From Latrodectus hesperus (Eukaryota > Arthropoda > Arachnida > Araneae > Theridiidae), in the NCBI GenBank assembly GCA_037975125.1, contig JAJQOW010000020.1:930001-994000 (forward strand): a stretch of 64,000 nt of DNA, read 5' to 3'. The notes beneath the pieces are model-generated. The model saw only the letters and a list, made by a program, of their open reading frames with translations, had not been told where the DNA came from and did not search any database. The translations under genes were made by a program, and so were the position numbers. Positions 46,201 to 53,014 of the stretch are shown here, piece after piece (within the stretch, counting starts at the first letter, position 1; each line of letters begins with the position of its first letter).

Positions 46201-47298
46201 ATGATTTGGCATCAGCTCTCTCAAATCTACAGAAACCTTGTCCAGCTTCAGAGTACCATACTGTTAAAAAGTTAATTTAGACAAATTTTGCCTCCTATTA
46301 TTAAAATGCTTACAGTGTGTTTATGAGAAGAAAACTGTGGACTTCTTTGCTAGCAAAGTTTATTTAGCACAACCTCCATAGAGCTGTGATTGTGTCAAAT
46401 TTCCACTTAAGGACTAGACATGATTATCTGCATAAGTACTTTCACCATTTAGGTTTGACAGGCTCTCCGATTTGTTTTTTTTTATGTGGATTTGACGACA
46501 TAACTGGTGACTACCTCTTCACTTGCCCTGAAATTTTTGACATAAGCATCTAAGAATTCTGTGAAAGATGACTTTTCATTTGCTTCTAAATTATACCTGG
46601 CTGCCTACAAAGACTGGTGATTGAAAGAAACCAAGTTCAAGACTATGATAAAATAAATATTGAGTGTATTTGATGTTGATTTGTATTTACAAATGCCACT
46701 AATTGAATGCCTGAATTCAATTGAAAAATTAAATGATTAATTTAATTTGGGACTCTTTTTTGTATCTTTATATGCTTTGGAATTTTAAATGAGTACATAA
46801 ATTTTTGATTATTCGCTTTGTATGTTTTCTCTGAGTTATCCAGGATTTCTAAATGAATAAAGGATATTCAAATCTTAATAGAGAGTGCTTCTGTACAAAG
46901 AAACAAAAGTTCTTGAATGATTTTCTATAAAAGTAAATATACAAATTTGTAATTAATTATTAACTTTATTTCTCAAATAAGTACATTCATGTAGGCTGAG
47001 TTTTGTGTACAGAAATCCATGTTAGTGTGGAGTTGTTACCTTTTTTTCATAATTTTCTGGATTATCTGCATTCAACTCTTAAGATAATAAGGATGATTTT
47101 ATTTTTTCTTAAGTTATATTTTTTGTAATTCTACAATTAGTGTGTCATTTATGCTTTACTGCATAACAAAAATTAGGATGATGAATTGATTGCTTTTCAG
47201 ATATTCCTAATGATAGCGGAAGTTTCTCCATCGCTGGAGATGAAGCAGTGCCGAGCAGATGTTCCGCTTTCCACTCACACAAATATTCCCCCGAATGA
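3132..47298 (+). CDS. LRIG: LRIG-family transmembrane protein (LRR + 3 Ig), 5' end outside window
   Basis: Nineteen exons (listed separately) splice into one open frame of about 1,021 codons ending at TGA 47296-47298. Numbering from the first visible residue: LRR units 1-385, LRRCT with the CDC and C-x-H/Y-P cysteines 386-435, Ig1 436-540, Ig2 541-635, Ig3 636-727, TM helix about 743-765, tail to 1021. Family hallmarks seen: [11 protein letters not shown] in the long [12 protein letters not shown] at the cap, [17 protein letters not shown] in Ig2, [16 protein letters not shown] and [13 protein letters not shown] in Ig3, and a TM followed by IIYHTRKR. Known LRIGs are single-pass membrane proteins that modulate receptor tyrosine kinase and BMP signalling (vertebrate LRIG1/3; nematode SMA-10; fly lambik). 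The signal peptide, LRRNT and first LRR are not in the window. The last exon of the tail is short and poorly conserved. The orthology call is strong; a specific role in this animal is inference. Confidence 0.95.
4140..4305. repeat. AT-rich quasi-palindromic tract
   Basis: Alternating TA/AT sequence in which ATATAGTTATATATATTATA occurs at both ends as a direct repeat. The interior is nearly self-complementary. Confidence 0.7.
5275..5400 (+). repeat. Diverged tRNA-derived SINE relic
   Basis: GTTCATGTGTTCGACTCACA resembles the B-box part of the full SINE at 26491-26671. The downstream landmarks (TTTTAA, TAATC, GTGCAAAAAGTG, GACAAAT) occur in the same order. Heavily diverged. Confidence 0.4.
8745..8780 (-). 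mobile_element. 36-bp retroposon insertion with 15-bp target duplication
   Basis: ACAAAGAGAAATTGG occurs at 8730-8744 and again at 8781-8795. Between them lie 36 bp that read on the minus strand as a short GC-containing head (TTGGACCTTGCGCCATAAAA) and an (ACCCA)n-like tail. This is what an extremely 5'-truncated SINE/LINE insertion leaves. Confidence 0.6.
12636..13550. mobile_element. Non-autonomous hAT element
   Basis: The left end CAGCGATTCCCAAAC and the right end, read inward, GAGCAGTCGCCAAACC then TTGCGACC, resemble hAT termini. The 8-bp flanks TTTTAGAT (12628-12635) and TTTCAGAT (13551-13558) differ at one position, as expected for an aged 8-bp duplication. The 915-bp body has no transposase. 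The left 120 bp recur internally at about 12865-12950. Confidence 0.6.
13650..14060. promoter_or_regulatory. GC- and CpG-rich island in the long LRIG intron
   Basis: It stands out from the AT-rich surroundings: GGGTCGAAAGTCGTGGGTGT, CTCCCGGGACCCGGCGCCAT and other CpG-containing blocks. CGCCATATTG resembles a YY1/Pho site. The ORFs across it have no recognisable product. It could be an intronic enhancer, an alternative promoter or part of an unknown repeat. Confidence 0.3.
14280..14382. repeat. Perfect 22-bp inverted repeat (foldback)
   Basis: The left arm (14280-14301) begins AATAAAAACAACCACTAC, and the right arm (14361-14382) is its exact reverse complement over 22 bp. They are separated by 59 nt. 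A MITE remnant or a transcribed hairpin are both possible. Confidence 0.75.
17996..18067 (+). CDS. LRIG: LRIG exon b (one LRR unit)
   Basis: A 72-nt exon between TTCCAG and GTAAGT, phase 2 on both sides, reading [13 protein letters not shown]... It carries the LxxNxL core of an LRR. Confidence 0.9.
18231..18302 (+). CDS. LRIG: LRIG exon c (one LRR unit)
   Basis: A 72-nt exon after TTTTAG reading [13 protein letters not shown]... Three overlapping GT dinucleotides lie at its 3' end (GTGTGTATGT). Only the one at 18303 (GTATGT) keeps the 72-nt length and the phase 2 frame into the next exon. The split codon becomes Val (GT|A). Confidence 0.88.
18860..18997 (+). CDS. LRIG: LRIG exon d (two LRR units)
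   Basis: A 138-nt exon between TTTTAG and GTAAGT with two LRR units, [11 protein letters not shown]... and [11 protein letters not shown]... It is two residues shorter than the 48-residue double-LRR exons that follow. Confidence 0.9.
20030..20200 (+). repeat. Dispersed repeat, copy 1
   Basis: It shares a series of blocks with 25350-25680 in the same order: GCTGATATTTAGTATAAAA, CCAGTTAC..TTAAA, CAGAAATATCA, AAAGCTCA and GAATGAGAAGGAAGG. Diverged; family unknown. Confidence 0.5.
22190..22267. repeat. (TG)n(TA)n compound microsatellite
   Basis: A GTGTGT run passes directly into a run of about 30 TA units. Confidence 0.95.
24009..24152 (+). CDS. LRIG: LRIG exon e (two LRR units)
   Basis: A 144-nt exon between TTGTAG and GTGAGT with two LRR units ([15 protein letters not shown]..., [15 protein letters not shown]...), phase 2 on both sides. 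Confidence 0.92.
24315..24458 (+). CDS. LRIG: LRIG exon f (two LRR units)
   Basis: A 144-nt exon between TTACAG and GTAAGT with two LRR units ([15 protein letters not shown]..., [15 protein letters not shown]...). The second matches the LRIG unit with a non-Asn residue in the core position. The intron before it is only 162 nt. Confidence 0.92.
24746..24817 (+). CDS. LRIG: LRIG exon g (one LRR unit)
   Basis: A 72-nt exon between TTATAG and GTAAGC, reading [18 protein letters not shown]..., phase 2 on both sides. The KGWLYGL segment is typical of LRIG. Confidence 0.92.
25350..25680 (+). repeat. Dispersed repeat, copy 2
   Basis: The counterpart of 20030-20200, with an extended middle. The motif GACATCTAGT and the related CCATCTGGT occur three times. 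It carries no coding sequence that I can read. Confidence 0.5.
25755..25905 (+). repeat. Diverged tRNA-derived SINE
   Basis: It begins GTCAGCTGAATGGTTAGCAC (A-box region, compare TGGCAGCTGAATGGTTTGCG in the full copy) and ends CATTTAATTAGCGC ... GGGTGACAAACAAATCAAG, matching the SINE 3' end. Confidence 0.65.
26491..26671 (+). mobile_element. Full-length tRNA-derived SINE with target duplication
   Basis: The 9-bp direct repeat TTAAAATGC flanks the element (26482-26490 and 26672-26680). Inside, the head carries an A box (TGGCAGCTGAATGG, 26498-26511) and a B box (GGTTTGAATCC, 26545-26555), the split pol III promoter of tRNA-derived SINEs. A body with TGGTTCGGAATCCACTTTAA and a tail GCGACAAACAGACAAACC follow. 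Confidence 0.8.
26703..26765 (+). repeat. Possible SINE head relic
   Basis: GCTGAGTTACTATCTGAATG and AGGTCAACAATACAGTTTGA parallel the first 60 bp of the adjacent SINE. Short and diverged. Confidence 0.3.
27123..27194 (+). CDS. LRIG: LRIG exon h (one LRR unit)
   Basis: A 72-nt exon between TTTCAG and GTAAGT, reading [16 protein letters not shown]..., phase 2 on both sides. It is followed by a 76-nt intron, the shortest in the gene. Confidence 0.92.
27271..27414 (+). CDS. LRIG: LRIG exon i (two LRR units)
   Basis: A 144-nt exon between CTTACAG and GTGAGT with two LRR units ([15 protein letters not shown]..., [15 protein letters not shown]...). The 2.4 kb intron after it holds a mariner element. 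Confidence 0.92.
28334..29645 (+). mobile_element. Mariner-class transposon, about 1.31 kb
   Basis: Ends CAGGGTGGTGCGCGGCAGAC and, read inward from the right, CAAGTACACAGCAGACGG share GCAGACGGATGGAT. Both ends are bordered by TA (28332-28333 and 29646-29647). The length is normal for the class. GC and CpG content are well above the host intron, so the insertion is younger than the gene's CpG decay. Confidence 0.8.
28469..29540 (+). pseudogene. Mariner-type transposase, broken
   Basis: The N-terminal helix-turn-helix half (28469-28753) reads [18 protein letters not shown] ... [20 protein letters not shown] and stops at a TAG. The catalytic half (about 28900-29346) keeps all three acidic positions: [22 protein letters not shown] and [15 protein letters not shown] follows where the family has Trp before [12 protein letters not shown]-terminal piece ends [14 protein letters not shown] at 29540. 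There are at least three stops and one or more frameshifts, and the segment between the halves is partly deleted. Same strand as LRIG. Confidence 0.85.
29845..30069 (+). CDS. LRIG: LRIG exon j (three LRR units, including the long one)
   Basis: A 225-nt exon between TTTTAG and GTGAGT. It starts with the LRIG-diagnostic extended repeat [20 protein letters not shown], followed by two 24-residue units ([15 protein letters not shown]..., [15 protein letters not shown]...). It contains an N-x-T glycosylation sequon (NLT). Confidence 0.95.
30070..31401 (+). other. LRIG intron with a truncated SINE
   Basis: A 1.3 kb intron. 30240-30560 is GC-richer (TTGGCACTGCAGCCCAAGTG, ACCGATGGTCCTAGGGCACA), looks like an unassigned repeat and gives a 67-codon ORF that I do not trust. 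A SINE copy follows at 30749. Confidence 0.55.
30749..30864 (+). mobile_element. 5'-truncated SINE with 14-bp target duplication
   Basis: CTTGGTAAAACTTA occurs at 30735-30748 and 30865-30878. The enclosed 116 bp start inside the SINE B box (TATCCCACCTTGGGCATGGA) and run to the tail GCGACAAACAAACCAAA. Close to the copy at 26491, so the family was active relatively recently. Confidence 0.8.
31402..31550 (+). CDS. LRIG: LRIG exon k (LRRCT cap)
   Basis: A 149-nt exon from TTTCTAG to GTAAGT; the phase changes from 2 to 1. It reads [20 protein letters not shown] and then the [11 protein letters not shown] and MIC cysteines of the C-terminal LRR cap. The start was chosen because it aligns with vertebrate LRIGs without a gap. 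A second acceptor 27 nt upstream (exon from 31375) is also in frame and would add nine residues. Confidence 0.9.
32709..33785 (-). pseudogene. Ancient DUF4817/DDE mariner-superfamily transposase relic
   Basis: Read on the minus strand with many stops and shifts, the whole protein order is still visible: [15 protein letters not shown] in the helix-turn-helix region (compare the family CKGKS-GRPRVSEE), CDEA at the first acidic position, [19 protein letters not shown] (QQDGAPPH in the family, so the second Asp is lost), [25 protein letters not shown] and a C-terminus [20 protein letters not shown] at 32709. It is nearly CpG-free, consistent with great age. Antisense to LRIG. Confidence 0.75.
32824..32859. 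repeat. Perfect 16-bp stem with 4-nt loop
   Basis: TAATTCCGCAACTCAA, loop AAGG, then the exact reverse complement. It lies in the transposase relic. A direct repeat TAATGGTGGTACGAA (about 32857 and 32897) follows, suggesting a local rearrangement. Confidence 0.85.
34433..34569 (+). CDS. LRIG: LRIG exon l (Ig1, first half)
   Basis: A 137-nt exon between TTCCAG and GTAAGC. It reads [19 protein letters not shown] and then NVTLEC with the first Ig cysteine and HWRKDGK with the core Trp. Phase 1 in, phase 0 out. The 3'-proximal intron phase splits Ig1 in two, unlike Ig2 and Ig3. Confidence 0.93.
35454..35634 (+). CDS. LRIG: LRIG exon m (Ig1, second half)
   Basis: A 181-nt exon between TTGCAG and GTAATA. 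It reads [20 protein letters not shown] and ends with [15 protein letters not shown], the F-strand Tyr-x-Cys of an I-set Ig domain. Phase 0 in, phase 1 out. Confidence 0.95.
36057..36341 (+). CDS. LRIG: LRIG exon n (Ig2)
   Basis: A 285-nt exon between TCCCAG and GTAATC coding one whole Ig domain. Seen: [47 protein letters not shown] and [11 protein letters not shown]. The RRMHVMP..DDVFFIV stretch is the most conserved LRIG signature. Confidence 0.97.
36623..37338 (-). mobile_element. Tigger/pogo-type DNA transposon relic
   Basis: The left end AGTAGAACTCCAATTATCAG then AATTAATTGGGACCAAACCC, with a later AATATTCAGATAATTG, follows the well-known Tigger end layout. The right end, read inward, is GGTAAAAATCCAATTATCC. 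On the minus strand the interior gives a run ending [13 protein letters not shown], like the jerky/Tigger transposase C-terminus. About 0.7 kb, internally deleted. Confidence 0.6.
37381..37450 (+). repeat. SINE fragment
   Basis: TAATAATCCACTTTAAACTA, TCCCTGTCTAATTAGCTC and ATGTGCT align with the body of the SINE at 26491-26671. Both ends are missing. Confidence 0.6.
38067..38342 (+). CDS. LRIG: LRIG exon o (Ig3)
   Basis: A 276-nt exon between CTGTAG and GTTAGT coding the third Ig domain: [12 protein letters not shown]..., [42 protein letters not shown] and [15 protein letters not shown]. Phase 1 on both sides. If the donor were skipped the frame would stop within two codons. Confidence 0.97.
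38343..39765 (+). other. LRIG intron, nothing recognised
   Basis: 1.4 kb of AT-rich sequence between the Ig3 and TM exons with no feature that I can support. Confidence 0.65.
39766..40023 (+). CDS. LRIG: LRIG exon p (transmembrane helix and start of tail)
   Basis: A 258-nt exon between TTTTAG and GTGAGC. A short juxtamembrane stretch ([15 protein letters not shown]) is followed by a hydrophobic helix [20 protein letters not shown] and a basic stop-transfer sequence YHTRKRTEE. The tail begins with a Cys-containing segment ([12 protein letters not shown]) that could be palmitoylated (inference). Confidence 0.95.
40024..41553 (+). other. LRIG intron with LINE relic
   Basis: A 1.5 kb intron. 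The stretch 40850-41550 holds no recognisable element. Confidence 0.6.
40195..40845 (-). pseudogene. LINE reverse transcriptase C-terminal relic
   Basis: On the minus strand, across several frames: [28 protein letters not shown] and a DENAFGDF block, then [50 protein letters not shown] and [12 protein letters not shown]. This is the usual order for the thumb and C-terminal part of this LINE class. It probably belongs to the same family as the 0.4 kb relic. Antisense to LRIG, in the intron after the TM exon. Confidence 0.75.
41554..41670 (+). CDS. LRIG: LRIG exon q (acidic Ser-rich tail segment)
   Basis: A 117-nt exon between TTGCAG and GTGAGT coding [20 protein letters not shown] followed by an acidic DDQN stretch. 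Phase 1 on both sides. It contains DSGQQS, which fits the DSGxxS pattern of a beta-TrCP phosphodegron. Confidence 0.88.
42208..43242 (-). mobile_element. piggyBac-type element, 1,035 bp, TTAA-flanked
   Basis: TTAA lies at 42204-42207 and 43243-43246. The left end CCTTTTCCGGACGGGGCG and the right end, read inward, CCTCTTCGCGACGGGCGG are imperfect inverted repeats. AATGCATATATGCACCGCCC occurs twice near the right end (from about 43151 and 43211), typical of sub-terminal repeats. It is rich in CpG, unlike the intron around it, so the insertion is young. Too short for a complete transposase. Confidence 0.75.
42565..42798 (-). pseudogene. piggyBac transposase N-terminus, truncated
   Basis: From the ATG at 42796-42798 the minus strand reads [20 protein letters not shown] followed by an acidic Ser/Asp-rich stretch, the usual start of piggyBac-derived transposases, and then runs into unrelated residues and a stop at 42565. 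No DDD catalytic domain follows. The longer frame that begins at 42909 is probably upstream untranslated sequence. Confidence 0.6.
43571..43660. repeat. 26-bp tandem repeat, about 3.4 copies
   Basis: Units TATATTGCATATATAGCCTT plus ATAGAA start at 43571, 43597 and 43623, with a decayed fourth unit at 43649. Confidence 0.85.
45221..45631 (+). CDS. LRIG: LRIG exon r (main cytoplasmic tail)
   Basis: A 411-nt exon between TTTTAG and GTTTGT, phase 1 on both sides. It is low in recognisable domains and rich in Ser, Thr, Pro and Leu. It includes [37 protein letters not shown] and [15 protein letters not shown]. Codon use and GC are higher than in the flanking introns. Read-through of the donor would add 16 residues and then a stop at 45680. 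Confidence 0.9.
45632..47200 (+). other. Last LRIG intron, with a LINE relic
   Basis: A 1.6 kb intron. Outside 46095-46640 there is only AT-rich sequence. Confidence 0.65.
46095..46640 (+). pseudogene. LINE RNase H and C-terminal domain relic
   Basis: On the plus strand with stops: [18 protein letters not shown] (the RNase H block SHxxIxGNExADxLA), [13 protein letters not shown] and [20 protein letters not shown], then a C...CG...D.LFTCPEIF block as in the zinc-knuckle-like tail of LINE ORF2 proteins. Same strand as LRIG. A different LINE class from the antisense RT pieces, because it carries RNase H. Confidence 0.7.
47201..47298 (+). CDS. LRIG: LRIG terminal exon (coding part)
   Basis: After TTTTCAG, 32 codons complete the tail ([20 protein letters not shown] ... 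HKYSPE) and end in TGA. Phase 1 in. The 3'UTR follows directly. Confidence 0.85.
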
Positions 47299-49645
47299 CA
47301 GTGCAAGTTGTGCTTGTATTGCAGGAACTTGAAAAAGAAATCACTTATAATTATGTAAGCATTTGTGAAAATAATCACTCATCATCATCTGTAACAACAA
47401 TTGTGTAAATTTCGTATTGTAAATATAGCAAAGCAGCTAGTGGATCAATTCTGTATATTTAGTGTAGATATAAATTCTACTGTGGAATGTAGAGAAACAT
47501 TGAGTTACTACCTCAGAATGTTGGAGTCTCATGCTTCATTTAAAGAGAAACTGGCAATATATTGGAAAGTATAAATTATGTGGGTATTTTAACTTTGCAT
47601 GTGTGTATATATTATGTATGTAAAACTGCTTTTATTAGATAAAATGTTGCACTTATTTTGCTGGCTATTGAGTTTCACAAAAATGTGATATTGCTGCAAG
47701 ATGTTAGATGTTTTATTGTCAAGTCAGAAATTATTTATTTACTTATTAAAAACAAAAATGATTTATTTAATTTAATTCAAAATATGTGCATTCATTGCAC
47801 ATAATTAAAGTATTAATTTTGTATAATAAAAAATATGCATAGAAACTTGATTTGTTCAAAAACAGTTCTTAAAATGTTTCTCTTAAATTTTTAATAGTTT
47901 ATATGCATTTATATCATATATATGTATCAAGTGTACAGTTAATATTTTGATATAAAAGTCCTTATTAAATCTAAAAGTTGAAGGCTGATTAACAGTCATA
48001 AAATTATTTTTCAGCCAACCTTGTGTTTCTATTGGTGCTATTTATAAACATCAGTAATGATATGTGTATATATTGAGAGTACATATATATAAAAGGAGAA
48101 TGTGCGTAGGCATTCTTAGACAGTTAAATTTTTAGTTGTAATGAAAAACTGCTTTTTAGGAGCTTTTGGCTATCTGTGTAAATATGTACAGTGAAAGACA
48201 TGCAAATTTTATCATATAAAATGGAAAGCATCTTTTAATATGTATTATTTAATTAGAAGTAGAATATATTTTGTGCCATAAATATAAATCTTCCGTTTAT
48301 ATTGAAATCAGTGCTTTTCAGGTTAAATAGAGTTGAATTGTAAAAGTGTGTAACATAACGTTTGTTGATATTCATGCAAACATCTTTTTAAAATTCCTTT
48401 TTATCATAAAGTAACTTCGTGGTTTCCATTTGTCATTGTTTTTCTTAATTTTACTACATATGGTCTTATTGCTACATATATTTATTTTTGATTTTCAAAT
48501 TGTTTCCTTCTGCAATATTAAAACAGCTTTCTTTCTGGAACTTCCCATCTTGAAAAAATTTAAATCCAAAAAGTGCATGTCGTGTTTGAGTACCTTTTGT
48601 ATATGTTATTATCAATTCGTGTGTTATCTCTTAATATAATCAAGTCCAAAAGTCAATTTTTTAATCGTAGTATAAGAAATTTTTTTGGTTTTAGCCTGCA
48701 TTGTGTTGGTACCCTTGAAAATTTTCTATTTAGTGTTAAAAATTTCATGAAATATTTTTAATTTGATTGTGTAAATCTAATTTTGTGTGATAATTTCTTT
48801 GTAAATTAATCTTTTAATTTAATGTGCTTGTTTTTTGCCATTGTATAAAAATTCAATGATTGAAAATTTAACTATAAATTATTTATTTGATAAATGTAAT
48901 GTTATAATTAGCAAGAAATTGAAACGATTCTAAAAGAATAAGTTTTAAAAAAATGATCATTTTTATGTAATTTTCCTATTGGAAAGTATTTTGCTGCTTA
49001 TTACTATCATTTTTTCTTTAACAGTCATGATTTCTTCTGATATCAATGTTATAAATTTTCTTCATTCAAGGTTTGCATTTTCATATTACACTTTAATCGA
49101 TTTCTTTTAATTTTGAGTAATATTAATTGATTTATTATTAAAATCATCATTAAACTAAAGACAGCTGGAATAAAAATTCCATTTAAAACATACATTGGAT
49201 TTATGTTTAATGTCATTGTAGCACTATTTAAAAATTTTTTAACATTTTATTGTATTTTACTTAAAAAGTAAATAACTCACTGAAGTATTCCCCTTTTCCA
49301 ATAAAACCTCTGAATTTTTGTAGAACATTTTTTTATTTAAACAATTAGAAAATTTCCCAGCATTTACGATGGTTAAAAGCAATTAATTTTCACTTTGAAG
49401 TAATTTTGAGAAAGTATCAGATTTTAGACCTGTGTGCTCTTTTTATATCATTTTAGTCTATGTATGTGGAAGAAGCAGTTTTTGTTGTGCCATTCATAAT
49501 TCTAGATTTCAAATTATATTGTCAGTTTGTAGAAAACAACTGTAATTGTGAGGTCAGCTTCTGTTTACAAATGTTAATTTAAATTTTCTGATCAAATTTC
49601 TGTATAGCTTGTGTGAATAAAGTTTGAGTTTACAACTGTTTTTGT
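47299..49645 (+). other. LRIG: Probable LRIG 3'UTR
   Basis: AT-rich, almost CpG-free sequence with no ORF worth calling. Candidate AATAAA signals lie at 47825, 49300 and 49616. The last is followed by a T/GT-rich stretch and gives a UTR of about 2.3 kb. Which site is used cannot be told from sequence. Confidence 0.5.
49616..49621 (+). promoter_or_regulatory. Candidate poly(A) signal of LRIG
   Basis: AATAAA followed within 20-50 nt by TTTTTGTTCG and a T-rich/GGAGTGT downstream element. It is the best placed of three AATAAA hexamers after the stop codon. Confidence 0.4.
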
Positions 49646-52600
49646 TCGAAATTTTATTCTTTTGGAGTGTATCAATTTTTGAAGTGTTTTTCCTAGCATT
49701 TTGCACAGCATTATATGAAATATGTGTGCACAGCAACATCACTGAAATTCATTTTAGAAAGTAATTTATTATATTTAAGTATCATGATTATTTTTTTAAA
49801 TAAAAACTAGTAATATTCTGGAATTTAAGAAATTATATTTTACATAATGAATTTGTTTTGTTTAAACCAAAAATTTAATTTTACTTATTAAATTCAACAA
49901 GATTTGATTTTTGTGAAATTACTGGCCCTTATTGGACATTTCAGCTCTATACAATGTTTAAAACTAAAAGTAAAAATCATGTATTAAAAGATTAGTCAAA
50001 TGTATATGATGGAATGTTTTAAAAATTCAAGAAAAGATTATCTCAAAGTTTAAAGGAGAGAAAAATTTAAATAGAATTCAAGAAACTAATTGCATGTAAA
50101 AGCGAGGGCAAATTTCTATGTGGTTTAAACTCAATCAATTCTGATAAAATTAAATTAGTGGTATTGAAAAGCACATATCGTAAATAATTGAAATAAAAAC
50201 AGTCAATTAAAGGGTGATGTACTGTATTACACATATCACAAAATAAGTGCTTGTGTGTCAATCTAGTATGCCTGAATGCGAAGGCGTGTGAGTTTTACAT
50301 CAATACTTCACATGTGCTAACTAACAAATTTGTTGTTTGTTTGCAAATCCCAAGTTTTCTGCAGGAGAGGAAATAAAATCGGACAATTTACTTAATGTGA
50401 GAAGATGTTAATGCTGTTTCTAAAATATAGTAAGAACATATGTTGCTATAATTAATTTATTTGCAGAAAAATACTTGAAATGCTGGTCTAAAATTTCAAA
50501 ATCCTTAAATTATGCAAAGCACCATACATAATATATAATTTCGGTTTTAAAACTCAAAACACACACATGAGCATAGTTGGAGATTTTTATTTATTTATTT
50601 ATTTTTTTTTTTAAATTTCAAGTGAACTCACTTTGATAGGCTGAAGAGTTTTGTTACTTGGTATCATGAAGATGGCGTGATTTCCAGCCAGAAATAGAAA
50701 TTTTGAAGTTGGATTCTTAGTGATCACATAAAAGAGTAACGTTCTGCAATAAAATAAGACTAAGATTAATTTAAATATGTGGGGAATATTATTTTGTGAT
50801 AACTTGCTTCTGGCCACTATTTTCCTGCTAAATATCTGTATCATAGAAATGTGGTCGTATATATGTATATAAATTGTGGCAAAGAGAAATTAATAAATTT
50901 TAAATCTGTGAGCAAGTGATTCTTCTAGACAAAACTCTTACATTAGTCTTTTAGACATCAGAGAGTGTTGTAAAGGAGAGAAAAAACCACGTTTATTTCC
51001 GGGAATAAGTCCTGTTTTTCCAGAAAAATAAAACAATTTAGTATTATTGACCAATTTAATTTGACTACAAAAATTAGAATTTTTTTTCTGTACAAATTTA
51101 TGAATTTGTAATGATGGAAACATGGAAATGTCAATATTTATAAGTCGTGAGAAATATACCTTGATATTTTTTTATTAAATATTAATTCATCATTTTAAGT
51201 TTTTTTATCAGATATTTCTTAAAAGGAATAAAAATGTACTTATTTTATAATTTCTACTAATTATGGTAACAGAGTTTTCCACGAAAAGAAATTATTTTGC
51301 CTTAATGTGACCAATTTAGAATAACTTCAAAAATTAATGTTGAGAAAATATTTTTATTCTTTCTTTCTCTATTTGAATTTAGGAATTTCTATCACAGAAA
51401 CATGGAAATATTTATAACAGTCCTGAAAAATATATCTTGATATTTTTTATTAAATATTAATTCGTTATTTTTATTATTTTAACAAATATTTTTGTTTTTC
51501 ACAGTACGAAATTAATGAATTTCATTACTAGAAGATAGAACTGACATTTTTTTGCATAATTTCGAAGTTTATTTTACTTATCTTTATTTAAAAATACATT
51601 AAACGAAAGTTTATTCCCTCAAAATTCCCAATATTTTCTGTTTATTCTCAAAGTTCCTGAGTGAATTCCCGGAATTTGATGAATGACATCTAAAATGCTT
51701 ACAGGAAAAAAATGGTACGTCCACCCAAGGCGAGATAATTTTTAGGCGTGGATTTCTGCAATTTAGAACGTTATATTTGCAGAAATGCTAACACATTGTG
51801 GAAAAGATCCCATGTTTGAGCCGAGTATATAAGATAATTGAAGATACCAAGACCGCGGTGCTCTTTATCGGAATGTAGAGAATCCCAGTCGACCGTCGTG
51901 TTTGCTAAAGGGACACGTTGAAATTGGGCGCAATGTCTTTCTAGTGAAATGATACCTCTAAAGTTCAACTATTGGTGGTCTTCTGCTGCTTCTATCTAAT
52001 TGGTTGAGCCCAACTCAGGACAGGGAACAACAACCTCTCTTAAGTTTATAGCGGAACATTTTTGAGTCAATTGTCAATACTCATTGGCTTGCTCAGAGCC
52101 AATTTGTTTCTTAGTCTCCATGTTTTAGTTGAGCTTAGAAGATTTATATTTTGCATAAACGAAGCAAAATTTCTTCCGTAACTTTTATAACATCTAGCAT
52201 GGAAATCATAAATAAAAAAGGCCTTTGCATCACCTTTAAAGGATTCTGGCCAAATAATAATCCTTTATTTGATTCTGAGTGATGCATCTTGAATGAGATT
52301 CAATATCTATGACTCAGCTAATGATATGAGTTTGAGTAAGTATGCTAATTAAACCATGATGACAATTTAAATTACGCTTGAGAAATTTTCAATAGATGCA
52401 CAAAAGATAAATTTCTTCTGTGATCTTGTTACTTACGACACTTGGACAAGTCAGGCTCGCTATGCTGTTGGCTATGCGATTTGAAGTCAGTTGGGTGTAT
52501 CTTTCGTTTCATCAGAGCACCACGAAGGTGAAAGTACGACTTTGCTCTAAAATCCTCCGATAGATGGCACCATCAAAGGATCCACTCCCTCAATTCTAAC

Positions 52601-53014
52601 ATTGTTCTGAAGGGGGAGGAAATTTTCTCCAGATCATTACACCTATGGTAAATTGCTCAAATGATTTTGCAGAGATTATGATGGTGTATCACAGCGAGAA
52701 TGTTAATCTATATTGAAGGAAAAAAACCGTGATATTGAGGATGAAAGGAATTTTTTGATGTAGTATGGGTAAGAAGGCGCTTAAGAATCATTCTCTCAAA
52801 AGTTTTGCGTAAATTGTTATCGAATAAAATGTTAGATTGAGCTCTCTTTACTTATTTGCAACAGACTGGGCAGTGATACAATTTTTAAAATACTTGTCAT
52901 TACTGATAGCTGATTAGATTACCTAATAATTTAAATTCCATTATAAAGAACCAATTGATCGGTTTTGATAAGTTTTGGAAATTTGGCCACATTTTGAGTA
53001 TAGAAATCGCTCGT
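49646..53014. other. Intergenic region, mostly unassigned
   Basis: The first 2 kb resembles the LRIG introns. A diverged tandem duplication lies at 51012-51495. From about 51.7 kb CpG and GC rise. The ORFs at 50.6-51.1 and 51.8-52.0 kb match nothing that I recognise. Confidence 0.55.
51012..51495. repeat. Old tandem duplication, unit about 260-280 bp
   Basis: 51012-51235 and 51272-51495 share, in order, TTTTCCA, TGACCAATTTA, CAAAAATTA, GAAACATGGAAAT, AATATTTATAA and TTGATATTTTTTATTAAATA, with many differences between. Confidence 0.65.
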
